A DNA stretch of 64,000 nucleotides from Haloarcula amylovorans (GTDB lineage Archaea; Halobacteriota; Halobacteria; Halobacteriales; Haloarculaceae), in NCBI RefSeq assembly GCF_004681185.1, contig NZ_SRIF01000002.1, positions 1 through 64,000 on the forward strand. Direction: 5' to 3'. Below, one piece after another: positions 1 to 6,812 of the stretch. Each line of letters starts with the position of its first letter. Positions within the stretch are counted from its first letter, which is position 1. The notes beneath the pieces were generated by a model. That model was not told where the DNA came from. It searched no databases and saw nothing but the letters and a program-made list of their open reading frames with translations. A program made the translations under genes and the position numbers.

Positions 1-94
1 TTACTGAGCTATATGCTACGGGTCTAAACCCGTGCAACTAGCATGGCTAAATCGGACTCCGATAGCAATGGCCTCCGGCAGGATCAACCGGAAT
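1..94 (-). rRNA. rrs: 16S ribosomal RNA, 5' end only (partial)
   Basis: The complement of positions 75-94 reads ATTCCGGTTGATCCTGCCGG, the near-universal start of archaeal 16S rRNA, and the following bases up to the window edge continue as typical haloarchaeal helix 1 to helix 6 sequence. The gene reads leftward out of the window, so only about 94 nt are present. Direct recognition; the 5' end is placed at the A of ATTCCGG and could be off by a base or two. Confidence 0.97.
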
Positions 95-288
95 GTTCCT
101 GGCATGATGCCAGGGGGTTAGGCGGGTCACACCCACAAGGGGTGTGGTCGCTATCGAAGGGCGTTCGAAGACACCCGTCGACCGAGTGTCACCGAACTAT
201 CAAGGCTAACATCAGATCCCATCTTGACGGCGGACCGCAGGGGTGGAATCCTCATTCACTCCGGACCTGTATGTTACCCCGAACCCAT
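95..288 (-). other. pre-16S rRNA leader with hairpins
   Basis: This stretch lies between the last rRNA promoter and the 16S 5' end, so it should be the external transcribed spacer. It holds several short inverted repeats, for example a 7-bp stem (128-134 with 140-146, loop of five) and a CTGGC/GCCAG stem near 99-113. Such leaders normally pair with sequence downstream of 16S for maturation; that partner lies outside the window, so the processing stem cannot be confirmed. Confidence 0.6.
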
Positions 289-296
289 CTTAAAGG
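262..296 (-). promoter_or_regulatory. rRNA operon promoter P1 (nearest the 16S gene)
   Basis: On the minus strand a CTTTAAG box (289-295) is followed about 25 nt downstream by GAATGAGG, the expected start region. It is the most diverged of four similarly built promoters upstream of the 16S gene. Haloarchaeal rRNA operons are known to use several tandem promoters; the start site itself is inferred from spacing. Confidence 0.6.
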
Positions 297-369
297 CTTC
301 GAGTTCCGTCGACGAGTTGCCTCGTCACCGTCCGGATCGGTCGGGTTTCGTTGGCCCCGACCGGGCCTC

Positions 370-406
370 GTTCGCATTCATTCCGAGTGCCCTGTACCAC
401 TTAAGG
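370..406 (-). promoter_or_regulatory. rRNA operon promoter P2
   Basis: The minus strand carries CCTTAAGT (399-406), then GGTACAGGGCACTCGGA, then TGCGAACG about 25 nt downstream of the box. The TTAAG box plus TGCGAACG start arrangement is that of known haloarchaeal rRNA promoters and repeats at P4. Confidence 0.75.
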
Positions 407-448
407 GCATCGGAGTGCGCTTCCGTCGAACCGCACGACGCAAGCGAC

Positions 449-485
449 CTTTGCATCCCATCCGAATGCCCTGTATCACTTAAGG
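449..485 (-). promoter_or_regulatory. rRNA operon promoter P3
   Basis: The minus strand carries CCTTAAGT (478-485) followed by GATACAGGGCATTCGGATG and a start region TGCAAAGG. It is a close repeat of P2: the box and the CAGGGCA-TCGGA segment are nearly identical, 79 bp apart. Confidence 0.75.
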
Positions 486-535
486 GCATCGATTGGGTCG
501 TGGCCCGGCCGGGGGAGCGTCGCCCCGAACCGCGT

Positions 536-570
536 TCGCATCATATCCGATGGGAGTGTCATACTTAACC
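536..570 (-). promoter_or_regulatory. rRNA operon promoter P4 (outermost)
   Basis: The minus strand reads GGTTAAGT (563-570), ATGACACTCCCATCGGATA and then TGCGAACG, the same plan as P2. It is the most upstream of the four tandem promoters. Confidence 0.72.
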
Positions 571-755
571 CCGTCGGACCGGAGTCGCCTCGTCAGTCGA
601 TTACACGGGTAATAGAGTCGCACACGGCAGATATCCACAGAGAGTGAGCAGTATCGGGGACAGCCGAAAGTGATGGGGATGTCTGACGCGCGCCCGCGCG
701 AAGGTGGACACCTCGTGGTCAAATTGCTCCGAAAAATCTCGCGTCCGTCGACGAT
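571..755. other. intergenic region, no gene seen
   Basis: Between the outermost rRNA promoter and the 3' end of the MC1 gene. I see no convincing open frame or RNA gene. It is somewhat lower in GC than its surroundings near 600-660 and may contain further rRNA promoter or terminator signals that I cannot resolve. Confidence 0.5.
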
Positions 756-1064
756 TCAGATATCGTCTAAGTGTTCGACACCCTCTTTCGAGACGTTCCC
801 TTTCGTGATATCGCCGGGCATCCAGTCGGGTTTATCGTCGGGTGCCTGTTCGACCCAGGCCCACGCCTCGTAGATGTGGACTTTGTGGGTTCCTTTCTCC
901 CGGAGTCGTATCTCCTGGCGGTCGGCATCGTCTTCGCTGTCGGCCGGGTCGAGCCGTCGGGCTGCCTTCAGTGCAGCCTGTCGGGGGGTCCCGCCTGAGA
1001 AGACGCTCGATTCGTCACCATCCTCACGGAGCGCAAAGTTGCGCTTGTCACTATCGCGTGCCAT
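756..1064 (-). CDS. Non-histone chromosomal protein MC1
   Basis: The 102-residue product is a full-length member of the MC1 family, a small monomeric archaeal DNA-bending chromatin protein first known from Methanosarcina and common in haloarchaea. Family landmarks include RNFALR near the start, the central E-IRLREKGTHKVHIYE segment and the aromatic AWAWVEQ stretch. Unlike the basic methanogen proteins it is acidic, as expected for a salt-in halophile. Two starts are possible, GTG at 1073 and ATG at 1064; I chose the ATG because MARDSDKRNFALR matches the usual N-terminus. Two TATA-like boxes lie upstream. It stands alone, divergent from the AbrB-like gene. Confidence 0.92.
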   Translation of the reverse strand: MARDSDKRNFALREDGDESSVFSGGTPRQAALKAARRLDPADSEDDADRQEIRLREKGTHKVHIYEAWAWVEQAPDDKPDWMPGDITKGNVSKEGVEHLDDI

Positions 1065-1101
1065 GGTTTTCACCGCTCCATGTCAATTCAGCACATGCCT
1101 C

Positions 1102-1152
1102 AATATAAATATACCCCCCAATCCGGCTGCCGTCCCGGGATACCTTTATATA
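1102..1152 (-). promoter_or_regulatory. Two candidate TATA boxes for the MC1 gene
   Basis: On the minus strand TATATTTATATT (1102-1113) sits about 40 nt before the MC1 ATG, giving a predicted leader of roughly 15-20 nt. A second box, TATATAAA (1145-1152), lies farther upstream. Because these AT tracts are nearly symmetrical, the 1145 box could equally act rightward. Assignment is by position only. Confidence 0.5.
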
Positions 1153-1313
1153 CCATCGTTAACCAAGCCGGGTATGCACCCCAATTCACCCGGAATCTGG
1201 ACGAATTAGCCCCCAGCCGGACGTCGGACGCGCCGAAATCCGCGCTCCTTCCCGAGCGGCCGCACGGTAGACTTAAGTGTATCCTACGGTGATGCACGGA
1301 GTACGATAGCGCG

Positions 1314-1511
1314 ATGGTGCGAAAAAAGAAGCTCAGCCCGAGTGGCGCCAAAGACGAAGACGGCGAGTACCACAACGTCCATATCAACATCCACGAAGAC
1401 GAGTTGGCCGTCGCCGGCATGGAAATCGGCGACGAGGTGTTCGTTCGGGTGCGCGACAACAAGATTATCATCCAGAAAGCCGATCCCGACGAGGTCGAGC
1501 ACGACTTCTAA
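1314..1511 (+). CDS. Small AbrB/SpoVT-like (swapped-hairpin) protein
   Basis: The product has 65 residues. The segment from about residue 18 to 55 (HNVHINIHEDEL--AGMEIGDEVFVRVRDNKIIIQKA) has the pattern of an AbrB-type swapped-hairpin DNA-binding fold: a short beta strand, a G-x-x-x-GD turn, then V-V-hydrophobic strands ending in a charged tail. Members are transcription-state regulators or antitoxins; the target is unknown. The N-terminus is basic (MVRKKK), which would suit DNA contact. A TTAAGT box at 1272-1279 is well placed for a short leader. There is no toxin gene next to it; pyrD follows 34 nt downstream. Confidence 0.7.
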   Translation: MVRKKKLSPSGAKDEDGEYHNVHINIHEDELAVAGMEIGDEVFVRVRDNKIIIQKADPDEVEHDF

Positions 1512-1545
1512 CTAATTTCCTTTCGGTGTCGGTCCTACAGAGACG

Positions 1546-2613
1546 ATGCCCGAGCTGCCCATGAGACCCTACGATATCGCCAGACCGGTACTGTTCACGC
1601 TGCCAGCAGAGACGGCCAACAACGCTGTCCACACGCTTTTAGAGGCAGTCGAAGGAACGCCGGTCGCCGATGCCGTCGCCAACCAGTACACAGTCACAGA
1701 CGACCGTCTCGCCGTCGAGGCATTCGGCCAGTCGTTCGATAATCCGGTTGGCGTCGCCGCCGGGTTCGACAAGAACGCGACCATCCCGACGATGCTGGCC
1801 TCGCTGGGCTTCGGCTTCGCGGAGGTCGGCGGCGTAACTGCCGTGCCACAGACGGGGAACGCTCGCCCGCGGATGTTCCGCCTGCGCGAGGACGAGGGTA
1901 TCATCAACCGGATGGGATTGAACAACGACGGTGCCGACATCGTCGGCGAACGACTGGCGGCGACGGACGCCCCGTTTCCGGTCGGTGTCAACATCGCCAA
2001 GAGTGAGCACGTCGGCACCGACGACGCACCGGCGGACTACCGCTACACGTACGAACGGGTCGCCGCGGGCGGTGACTTCTTCGTCGTGAACGTCTCCTGT
2101 CCGAACTCACAGGGGTTCGAGGAACTTCAGAACCGCGACGCGATGACAGCCATCTTCGAGGAGTTACAGGACGCCGGCGCGTCACCGCTGCTCGTGAAGC
2201 TCTCGCCGGATTTGCCCGAACCCGCCGTCGAAGACACGCTGGACCTCGTGACTGAACTCGGGCTCGACGGTGTCGTCGCGACCAATACCTCGACCGAGCG
2301 CCCGGCCAGTCTGCGCTCGCCAAACGCGAGCGAGCAGGGCGGCCTCTCGGGGAAGCCGATAGAGGGACGCTCGACCGAGATGGTCCGGTTCGTCGCCGAG
2401 CGCGTCGACGTCCCGGTGGTCGGCGTCGGCGGAATCTCGACGGCCGAGGGCGCGTACCGGAAGATTCGCGCTGGGGCGTCGCTCGTCCAGTTGTACACCG
2501 GCCTCGTCTACCGTGGGCCGTCCATCGCGCGGGACATCAACGAGGGACTGCTCGACTTGCTCGAAGCGGACGGCTTTGACAGCGTCGAAGCCGCGGTCGG
2601 CGCTGATCTGTAA
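1546..2613 (+). CDS. pyrD: Dihydroorotate dehydrogenase, class 2 type (quinone)
   Basis: This enzyme oxidises dihydroorotate to orotate in pyrimidine synthesis, passing electrons from FMN to quinone. The 355-residue product has the class 2 N-terminal helical arm (RPVLFTLPAETANNAVHTLL), the FMN loop AAGFDKN (about residues 71-77), the INRMGLNNDG motif, and the C-terminal VGGISTAEGAYRKIRAGAS-VQLYTG phosphate-binding part. Oddly, the catalytic-base position in NVSCPN (Cys about 185) is cysteine, whereas class 2 enzymes normally have serine and class 1 enzymes cysteine. An internal ATG at 1561 (MRPYDIARP) may be the true start. The RDD gene follows. Confidence 0.93.
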   Translation: MPELPMRPYDIARPVLFTLPAETANNAVHTLLEAVEGTPVADAVANQYTVTDDRLAVEAFGQSFDNPVGVAAGFDKNATIPTMLASLGFGFAEVGGVTAVPQTGNARPRMFRLREDEGIINRMGLNNDGADIVGERLAATDAPFPVGVNIAKSEHVGTDDAPADYRYTYERVAAGGDFFVVNVSCPNSQGFEELQNRDAMTAIFEELQDAGASPLLVKLSPDLPEPAVEDTLDLVTELGLDGVVATNTSTERPASLRSPNASEQGGLSGKPIEGRSTEMVRFVAERVDVPVVGVGGISTAEGAYRKIRAGASLVQLYTGLVYRGPSIARDINEGLLDLLEADGFDSVEAAVGADL

Positions 2614-2648
2614 GCAACGTTGAAGTGGCAAGTAGGAGTAGCCGGGGC

Positions 2649-3128
2649 ATGGCCGAGACACCCCGCACGCTCCACATCGCCTCCTGGGACGACCGCTTTC
2701 TCGCGTGGTTGATCGACGTGATACTCGTGGGTGCGATTCTGGCCGGCCTCGGCGAAGTCGCGAACGTCTTCTCGCTTCTCACGGGCAGTCTCTCGGTCAC
2801 GACACCCTTCGCCGGCTTGAACGGTCTCGGGCTCTTCGTCTACTGGACGGTACTGGAGGGCTATCAGGGACAGTCGGCCGGAAAGATGGTGATGAACATC
2901 GCCATCACCGACGAACGCGGCGACCCTATCGACTACGTGACCGCCGCCATCGAGAGCTTCGGCAAGGCGTTCCTGCTACCGCTGGACCTCATCATCGGCT
3001 GGCTGGCATACGAGGAGGAGGGGCTGCGGCTATTCAACAAGCTTTCTTCGACAATCGTCGTCGAGACCGACGAGGACGTAGACAGCCATCCCAAAGACGT
3101 GGAGTACGTCTATCCGAGCGACAGGTAA
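2649..3128 (+). CDS. RDD family membrane protein
   Basis: The 159-residue product has three hydrophobic segments at roughly residues 20-42, 50-72 and 108-128 and shows the RDD signature: an R-x-x-A-W-x-I-D near the start (DDRFLAWLIDVIL), a YWTVLEGY-GQSAGKMVMNI segment, and a later FGKAFLLPLD. The RDD family is broad and mostly of unknown function, with some members linked to ion transport. The start is taken at ATG 2649 rather than an in-frame GTG at 2625, because the family motif begins right after MAETPRTLHIASW. It is 35 nt downstream of pyrD and convergent with pheT. Confidence 0.8.
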   Translation: MAETPRTLHIASWDDRFLAWLIDVILVGAILAGLGEVANVFSLLTGSLSVTTPFAGLNGLGLFVYWTVLEGYQGQSAGKMVMNIAITDERGDPIDYVTAAIESFGKAFLLPLDLIIGWLAYEEEGLRLFNKLSSTIVVETDEDVDSHPKDVEYVYPSDR

Positions 3129-3152
3129 CAGACGAGCGGTAGAACCGTCAGA

Positions 3153-4940
3153 TCACGCCAGCCCGTCCAGTCGGAACTCGAAGGCCGCTACGGGCAGTTC
3201 GAGGTCGTGTTCGACGAGGACCTTCGGGTTGATCTCGCCGACGATGCCGACAGATTCGCCGTCTAACACAACGTCGGCGGCGCGGCCGTCGATGAACGAC
3301 GGATGGGTCGTCGGCGGCGTCTGGAGGTCTTTGTCGAACGCTTCGGCGATGGCCTGTAGGCGGGCCTTCGCGTCTTCGTAGGAGGCGTCGGTCCGTGCGA
3401 GCGCACCCGCGACGGTTCGGTGTTCGGTGACGCCAGTGTTCTGTGAGTCGTCGAGACCGGCGGCGAGCCCGATTTCCGCGAGATCCTGCGGGTAGCGCCG
3501 GTGCGTGTTGTTCTCTAAGACCATCAGCAGCGAGGGCAGGGCCCAGGTCCGGAGGATGGTGTAGTCCTCGCTGTAGGGTTCCTGAATCGTCACCGGGTCG
3601 GCCGCGCCGACGGTGCCGTCAGCCGGAGAGAGGTCCATCCGCTCGAAGTTCTCCGCCTCGTTGGTCATGTGGAAGTTCAACAGGTCCTCGAAGCCCAGTC
3701 CGACCAGCGTGTCGCGGGCGGCGTCCTCCAAGCGGGAGCGTTCGTGGCGACCGCCGACCGTCGAGACGTCGGGGTAGGTGGGTTCGAGCGTGTTGAACCC
3801 GAGCGCGCGACCGATATCGTCGATGAGGTCCAGCGGGTGCAACACGTCGACGCGGTAGGGCGGAATCTCCACCTCGAAGGCGGCTTGCCCGTCGTCGGTC
3901 TCGGTCTGAGTGGCGTCCAGTCCCGCGCGCTCGGCGTAATCGACGACCTCGCGGGCGTCCAGGTCGACGCCGAGGACGTTCCGTATCCGTTCCAGTGTGA
4001 CCGTCTTCGACCGGACCTCGAAGTCGGGCCGTTCCAGCGTCCGCCCGGCGTACTCACCGGGCGCGCCGTCGGCGTACTCGACTTCGACGCGTTCGACCTT
4101 CCCGCCGCGGGCTTCGAGTGCGTAGCAGACGATATTGCACATGTGGTCGATGGTCCACTGGTCGGTCCCGGTCATCTCGATGAAGAGGTCCCGAGAGCCT
4201 TCGGTGACTTCCGTTCGACGACCGTTGATGACCGGTGGGAACGAGAACAGGCCGATGGAGTCGAAGATAGCAGGCACACGGTCGAAGTCCGCGACGAGGT
4301 CGCCGTAGGCCCGGCCGGTCTCGTGGTCGGCGACGACCTCGTTGGGCGTCATCTCCGCGTCGGCGTCCAGCGGCACGAACGTCGCCTCGTCGGGGTCGAC
4401 GCTCGTGTAGGTAATGGACTTGCCAGTCCCTTCGCTGGCTGCTTCGTCTCGCGGTTCGTCACCGCTCGACTGACCCGAGGCGCTTCGCGCTTGGCCGCCC
4501 TTCATCATCGTGAGGTCGTGGACGCCGATAGCCCCTTTCGCGCGCTTGCGGCCCATCGTTGCGTGGAGTTTCTCCTGCAGTTGGATCAGCGACTCCAGTG
4601 CGTCCTCGTCCATATCGAGGCCGCGGACGACGGCCCCCGTGACGTAGGGGCGGCCCGCGGGTTGGTCCTCGACTTCGATGGTCCACTCGGCGCTGTTCGT
4701 CCTCGGGACGTAGACGCCCCGGTCGTCGCCGTAGTGGTAGCGAAGCGAGCGAGCGACGCCCTCGACGGAGAGGCGGTCGAGGCGGTCAGGTGCGAACTCG
4801 AGTTGGAACTCGTCGTCTTCGGTCCAGCCCTCGAACTCCAGGCCGAGGTTGAACAGGTCCGATTTGAGTTCGTCGTCGTCTTTCTCGTCGTGGCCGGTCA
4901 GATGGCGCAGTTCGTCGGGGTCGACGTCGACGACGGGCAT
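3153..4940 (-). CDS. pheT: Phenylalanyl-tRNA synthetase, beta subunit
   Basis: This is the non-catalytic but essential beta subunit of the alpha2-beta2 enzyme that charges tRNA-Phe. The 595-residue product matches the shorter archaeal/eukaryotic form: an MPVVDVD N-terminus, B3/4 domain with the motif FPPVINGRRTEVTEGSRDLFIEMTGT, B5 domain and a C-terminal catalytic-like fold ending HDLELPVAAFEFRLDGL. Around residues 150-175 there is a hydrophilic insertion (ARSASGQSSGDEPRDEAASE) encoded by a GC-rich hairpin repeat related to one in the E2 gene at 24,920. Its ATG shares the A of the pheS TAA stop, so the two are translationally coupled. Confidence 0.96.
   Translation of the reverse strand: MPVVDVDPDELRHLTGHDEKDDDELKSDLFNLGLEFEGWTEDDEFQLEFAPDRLDRLSVEGVARSLRYHYGDDRGVYVPRTNSAEWTIEVEDQPAGRPYVTGAVVRGLDMDEDALESLIQLQEKLHATMGRKRAKGAIGVHDLTMMKGGQARSASGQSSGDEPRDEAASEGTGKSITYTSVDPDEATFVPLDADAEMTPNEVVADHETGRAYGDLVADFDRVPAIFDSIGLFSFPPVINGRRTEVTEGSRDLFIEMTGTDQWTIDHMCNIVCYALEARGGKVERVEVEYADGAPGEYAGRTLERPDFEVRSKTVTLERIRNVLGVDLDAREVVDYAERAGLDATQTETDDGQAAFEVEIPPYRVDVLHPLDLIDDIGRALGFNTLEPTYPDVSTVGGRHERSRLEDAARDTLVGLGFEDLLNFHMTNEAENFERMDLSPADGTVGAADPVTIQEPYSEDYTILRTWALPSLLMVLENNTHRRYPQDLAEIGLAAGLDDSQNTGVTEHRTVAGALARTDASYEDAKARLQAIAEAFDKDLQTPPTTHPSFIDGRAADVVLDGESVGIVGEINPKVLVEHDLELPVAAFEFRLDGLA
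4430..4495 (-). repeat. In-frame hairpin repeat insertion inside pheT
   Basis: The minus strand contains GCGCGAAGCGCCTCG (476-490 of the 4,000 block, i.e. 4476-4490), identical to 24924-24938 in the E2 gene, followed by a segment (4462-4479) that resembles the linker CTCGGTGAGTCGAGCGG found after the Bat-type regulator gene at about 43,501-43,517. The insertion keeps the reading frame and encodes a polar, small-residue peptide lying next to the conserved MMKGG segment. Confidence 0.65.
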
Positions 4941-6451
4941 TAGCGCATCACCTCCGTCTCCCGCAGCAGTTCCAAGTCACAGAGCGTCCCGTGCACGTCG
5001 CGGATGTCCTCGAAGCCGTACATGAGCATGAGTAGTCGTTCGAGCGAGAGGCCCCACGCCATCACGTCGCAGTCGACGCCGAGCGGGTCGAGCACCTCGT
5101 CGCGGAAGATGCCCGAGTTCCCCACCTCGACGACCTCGCCGGTCTCGGGGTGGGTCCCGAACAGCTCGAAGCTCGGTTCGGTGTAGGGGTTGTAGTGTGG
5201 TTTGAACTCCAGGTCGGTGATGCCGAACTGCTCGTAGAACTCCGTGAACGTCCCCATCAGGTCGCGCACGGAGAGGTCCTCGGCCATGACCCACCCTTCT
5301 ATCTGGAAGAATTCGAGTAAGTGCGTCGGGTCCAGCGTGTCGTTGCGGTACACCTTCTCGACGCTGAAGAATCGCTTCGGCGGCTCCAGTTCGCCGATTT
5401 CGTGGCCCGAGAGGTAGCGCATCGACAGCGAGGTGGTGTGACCCCGGAGGTCCAGTCCGCGGGCGACGTCCTCCTCCCAGGGCGAGTGGTAGCCCTCGCC
5501 ATCGGGGCCGACACCATTCTTGTGAGCCGAGCGAACGCGCTCGACGAGGTCCTCGGGTAGCTCCTGGATTTCGTCGGGCTGGGAGAGCGCGAACTGGTCC
5601 CAGTGGGTTCTGGCGGGGTGGTCCTGCGGCATGAACAGGCAGTCGTTGATCCAGAACTGGGCGTCGACGTGCGGGCCTTCCATCTCCTGAAAGCCCATGC
5701 CGACGAGGGTGTTCTTCACGCGATTAGCAGTCTGGCGGAGGATGTGCTCCTTGCCGTGCGTGACATCTTCGGCGTCCGCTTCGACGTTGTACTCGGTGAA
5801 CGCCACGTCTTCCCACTCGCCGCTGGTGAGCAGTTCGGGGGTTAGCTGGTCCACCGTCTCGGCTGCTTCGACGCCCTCCATCAGCGCCGTGACGCCGTCG
5901 TCGGTCAGACAGACGGACCGAACCGTCTCCTCGCTCAGTTCCAGCAGACCCCGGCGTTCTAGTTGGTCGAGCGCATCCGCGTCGGCGTCCTCGACGCGAC
6001 CGTCGGCGACGGCTTCCAGCGCGCGCATCTCGGGGTCGGCCCCCGCGTCGATGTCGGGGTCAGCCGTTATCTCGCCGCTGTCGATTTCGCCGTACCCCTT
6101 GCGAGCGTAGTTCGACAGCGCGATGTCGACGGCTCCGCCTTCGAGGCCGGACACGCCAATGACCTGCCCCATCTGCACGGGTTCCTCGTCGGCCCCAGCG
6201 TCGAGAGCGGCCGCGTAGAGGTCCTGTTCGGGGAGGCTCTCGCGGACGTAGCGGTCTCCCTCCTCGGTCAGGTCGTAGTGTTCAAGCGTCTCCTCGGCGA
6301 CGGTCACGAGGCCGTCGGCTTCGAGTTCGAAGGCGGCTCGCGTTGCCGCCTCGGGTTTGAGGTCGGCGTCTTCGGCCACCTCGTCGATTCGTCTGTCCTC
6401 CTGTGCGTCGGCGGCCTGTAGGACGGCCACCTGTGCCTGTGGTCGTTTCAT
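4940..6451 (-). CDS. pheS: Phenylalanyl-tRNA synthetase, alpha subunit
   Basis: This is the catalytic subunit that activates phenylalanine and transfers it to tRNA-Phe. The 503-residue product has an N-terminal winged-helix region (about 1-150) typical of archaeal/eukaryotic PheS, then the class II core with motif 2 (MRYLSGHEIGELEPPKRFFSVEKVYRND...LLEFFQIEG) and motif 3 (GLSLERLLMLMYG) near the C-terminus. It heads the pheST operon. A TATAAG box on the minus strand at 6505-6510 gives a predicted leader of about 30 nt. Confidence 0.96.
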   Translation of the reverse strand: MKRPQAQVAVLQAADAQEDRRIDEVAEDADLKPEAATRAAFELEADGLVTVAEETLEHYDLTEEGDRYVRESLPEQDLYAAALDAGADEEPVQMGQVIGVSGLEGGAVDIALSNYARKGYGEIDSGEITADPDIDAGADPEMRALEAVADGRVEDADADALDQLERRGLLELSEETVRSVCLTDDGVTALMEGVEAAETVDQLTPELLTSGEWEDVAFTEYNVEADAEDVTHGKEHILRQTANRVKNTLVGMGFQEMEGPHVDAQFWINDCLFMPQDHPARTHWDQFALSQPDEIQELPEDLVERVRSAHKNGVGPDGEGYHSPWEEDVARGLDLRGHTTSLSMRYLSGHEIGELEPPKRFFSVEKVYRNDTLDPTHLLEFFQIEGWVMAEDLSVRDLMGTFTEFYEQFGITDLEFKPHYNPYTEPSFELFGTHPETGEVVEVGNSGIFRDEVLDPLGVDCDVMAWGLSLERLLMLMYGFEDIRDVHGTLCDLELLRETEVMR

Positions 6452-6812
6452 ACGGGTGTCTCGGTCGTTGTCGGGAAATAGCGCAGGTCGCTCAGTTAAC
6501 GGTTCTTATACGGACTGTCATAGTTCGTTTCGGTACTTCGCCATCGCGCACGAGGTCGGCGAATATCCGGAAACAGCGACGACAGTCCATCTCACCTCCT
6601 GCTCGCGGTTTCGTCCGACAGCGCCTCTCGACGCCGACAGAGTCCACGCGCGGTCAGGCGGCGAAGAAAAAGCCGAACCCCGGACGACGGACTGGCTGGC
6701 GGGCGACGCCGGCACGGTGGGATTCGGGTGCCATGTGCGAAGGGTTGTGATTGGACAGTAAAAGCGTTGCGTCACCAGCAGCGGCGGGTCGAGCGACTGG
6801 AGAGAGTGAGCG
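6452..6812. other. 361-bp gap between pheS and trpS
   Basis: The right-hand edge of pheS has a plausible TATA box (6505-6510, minus). The rest has only open frames with poor codon structure on both strands. I looked for tRNA (T-arm GTTCRA), RNase P and SRP RNA motifs and found none. A short inverted repeat (GGCAC/GTGCC) lies near 6712-6733. No gene is claimed. Confidence 0.5.

Noticed and set aside
1314..1511. Antitoxin of a toxin-antitoxin pair
   Set aside because: The AbrB-like fold would allow it, but the adjacent genes are MC1 and pyrD and no toxin is next to it.
3669..4943. 424-codon open frame antisense to pheT
   Set aside because: A mirror of the conserved pheT coding strand produced by GC-rich third positions; its translation shows no domain and no start signals.
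6518..6775. 85-codon open frame between pheS and trpS
   Set aside because: Poor codon structure, no family resemblance, and no promoter in position; treated as non-coding.
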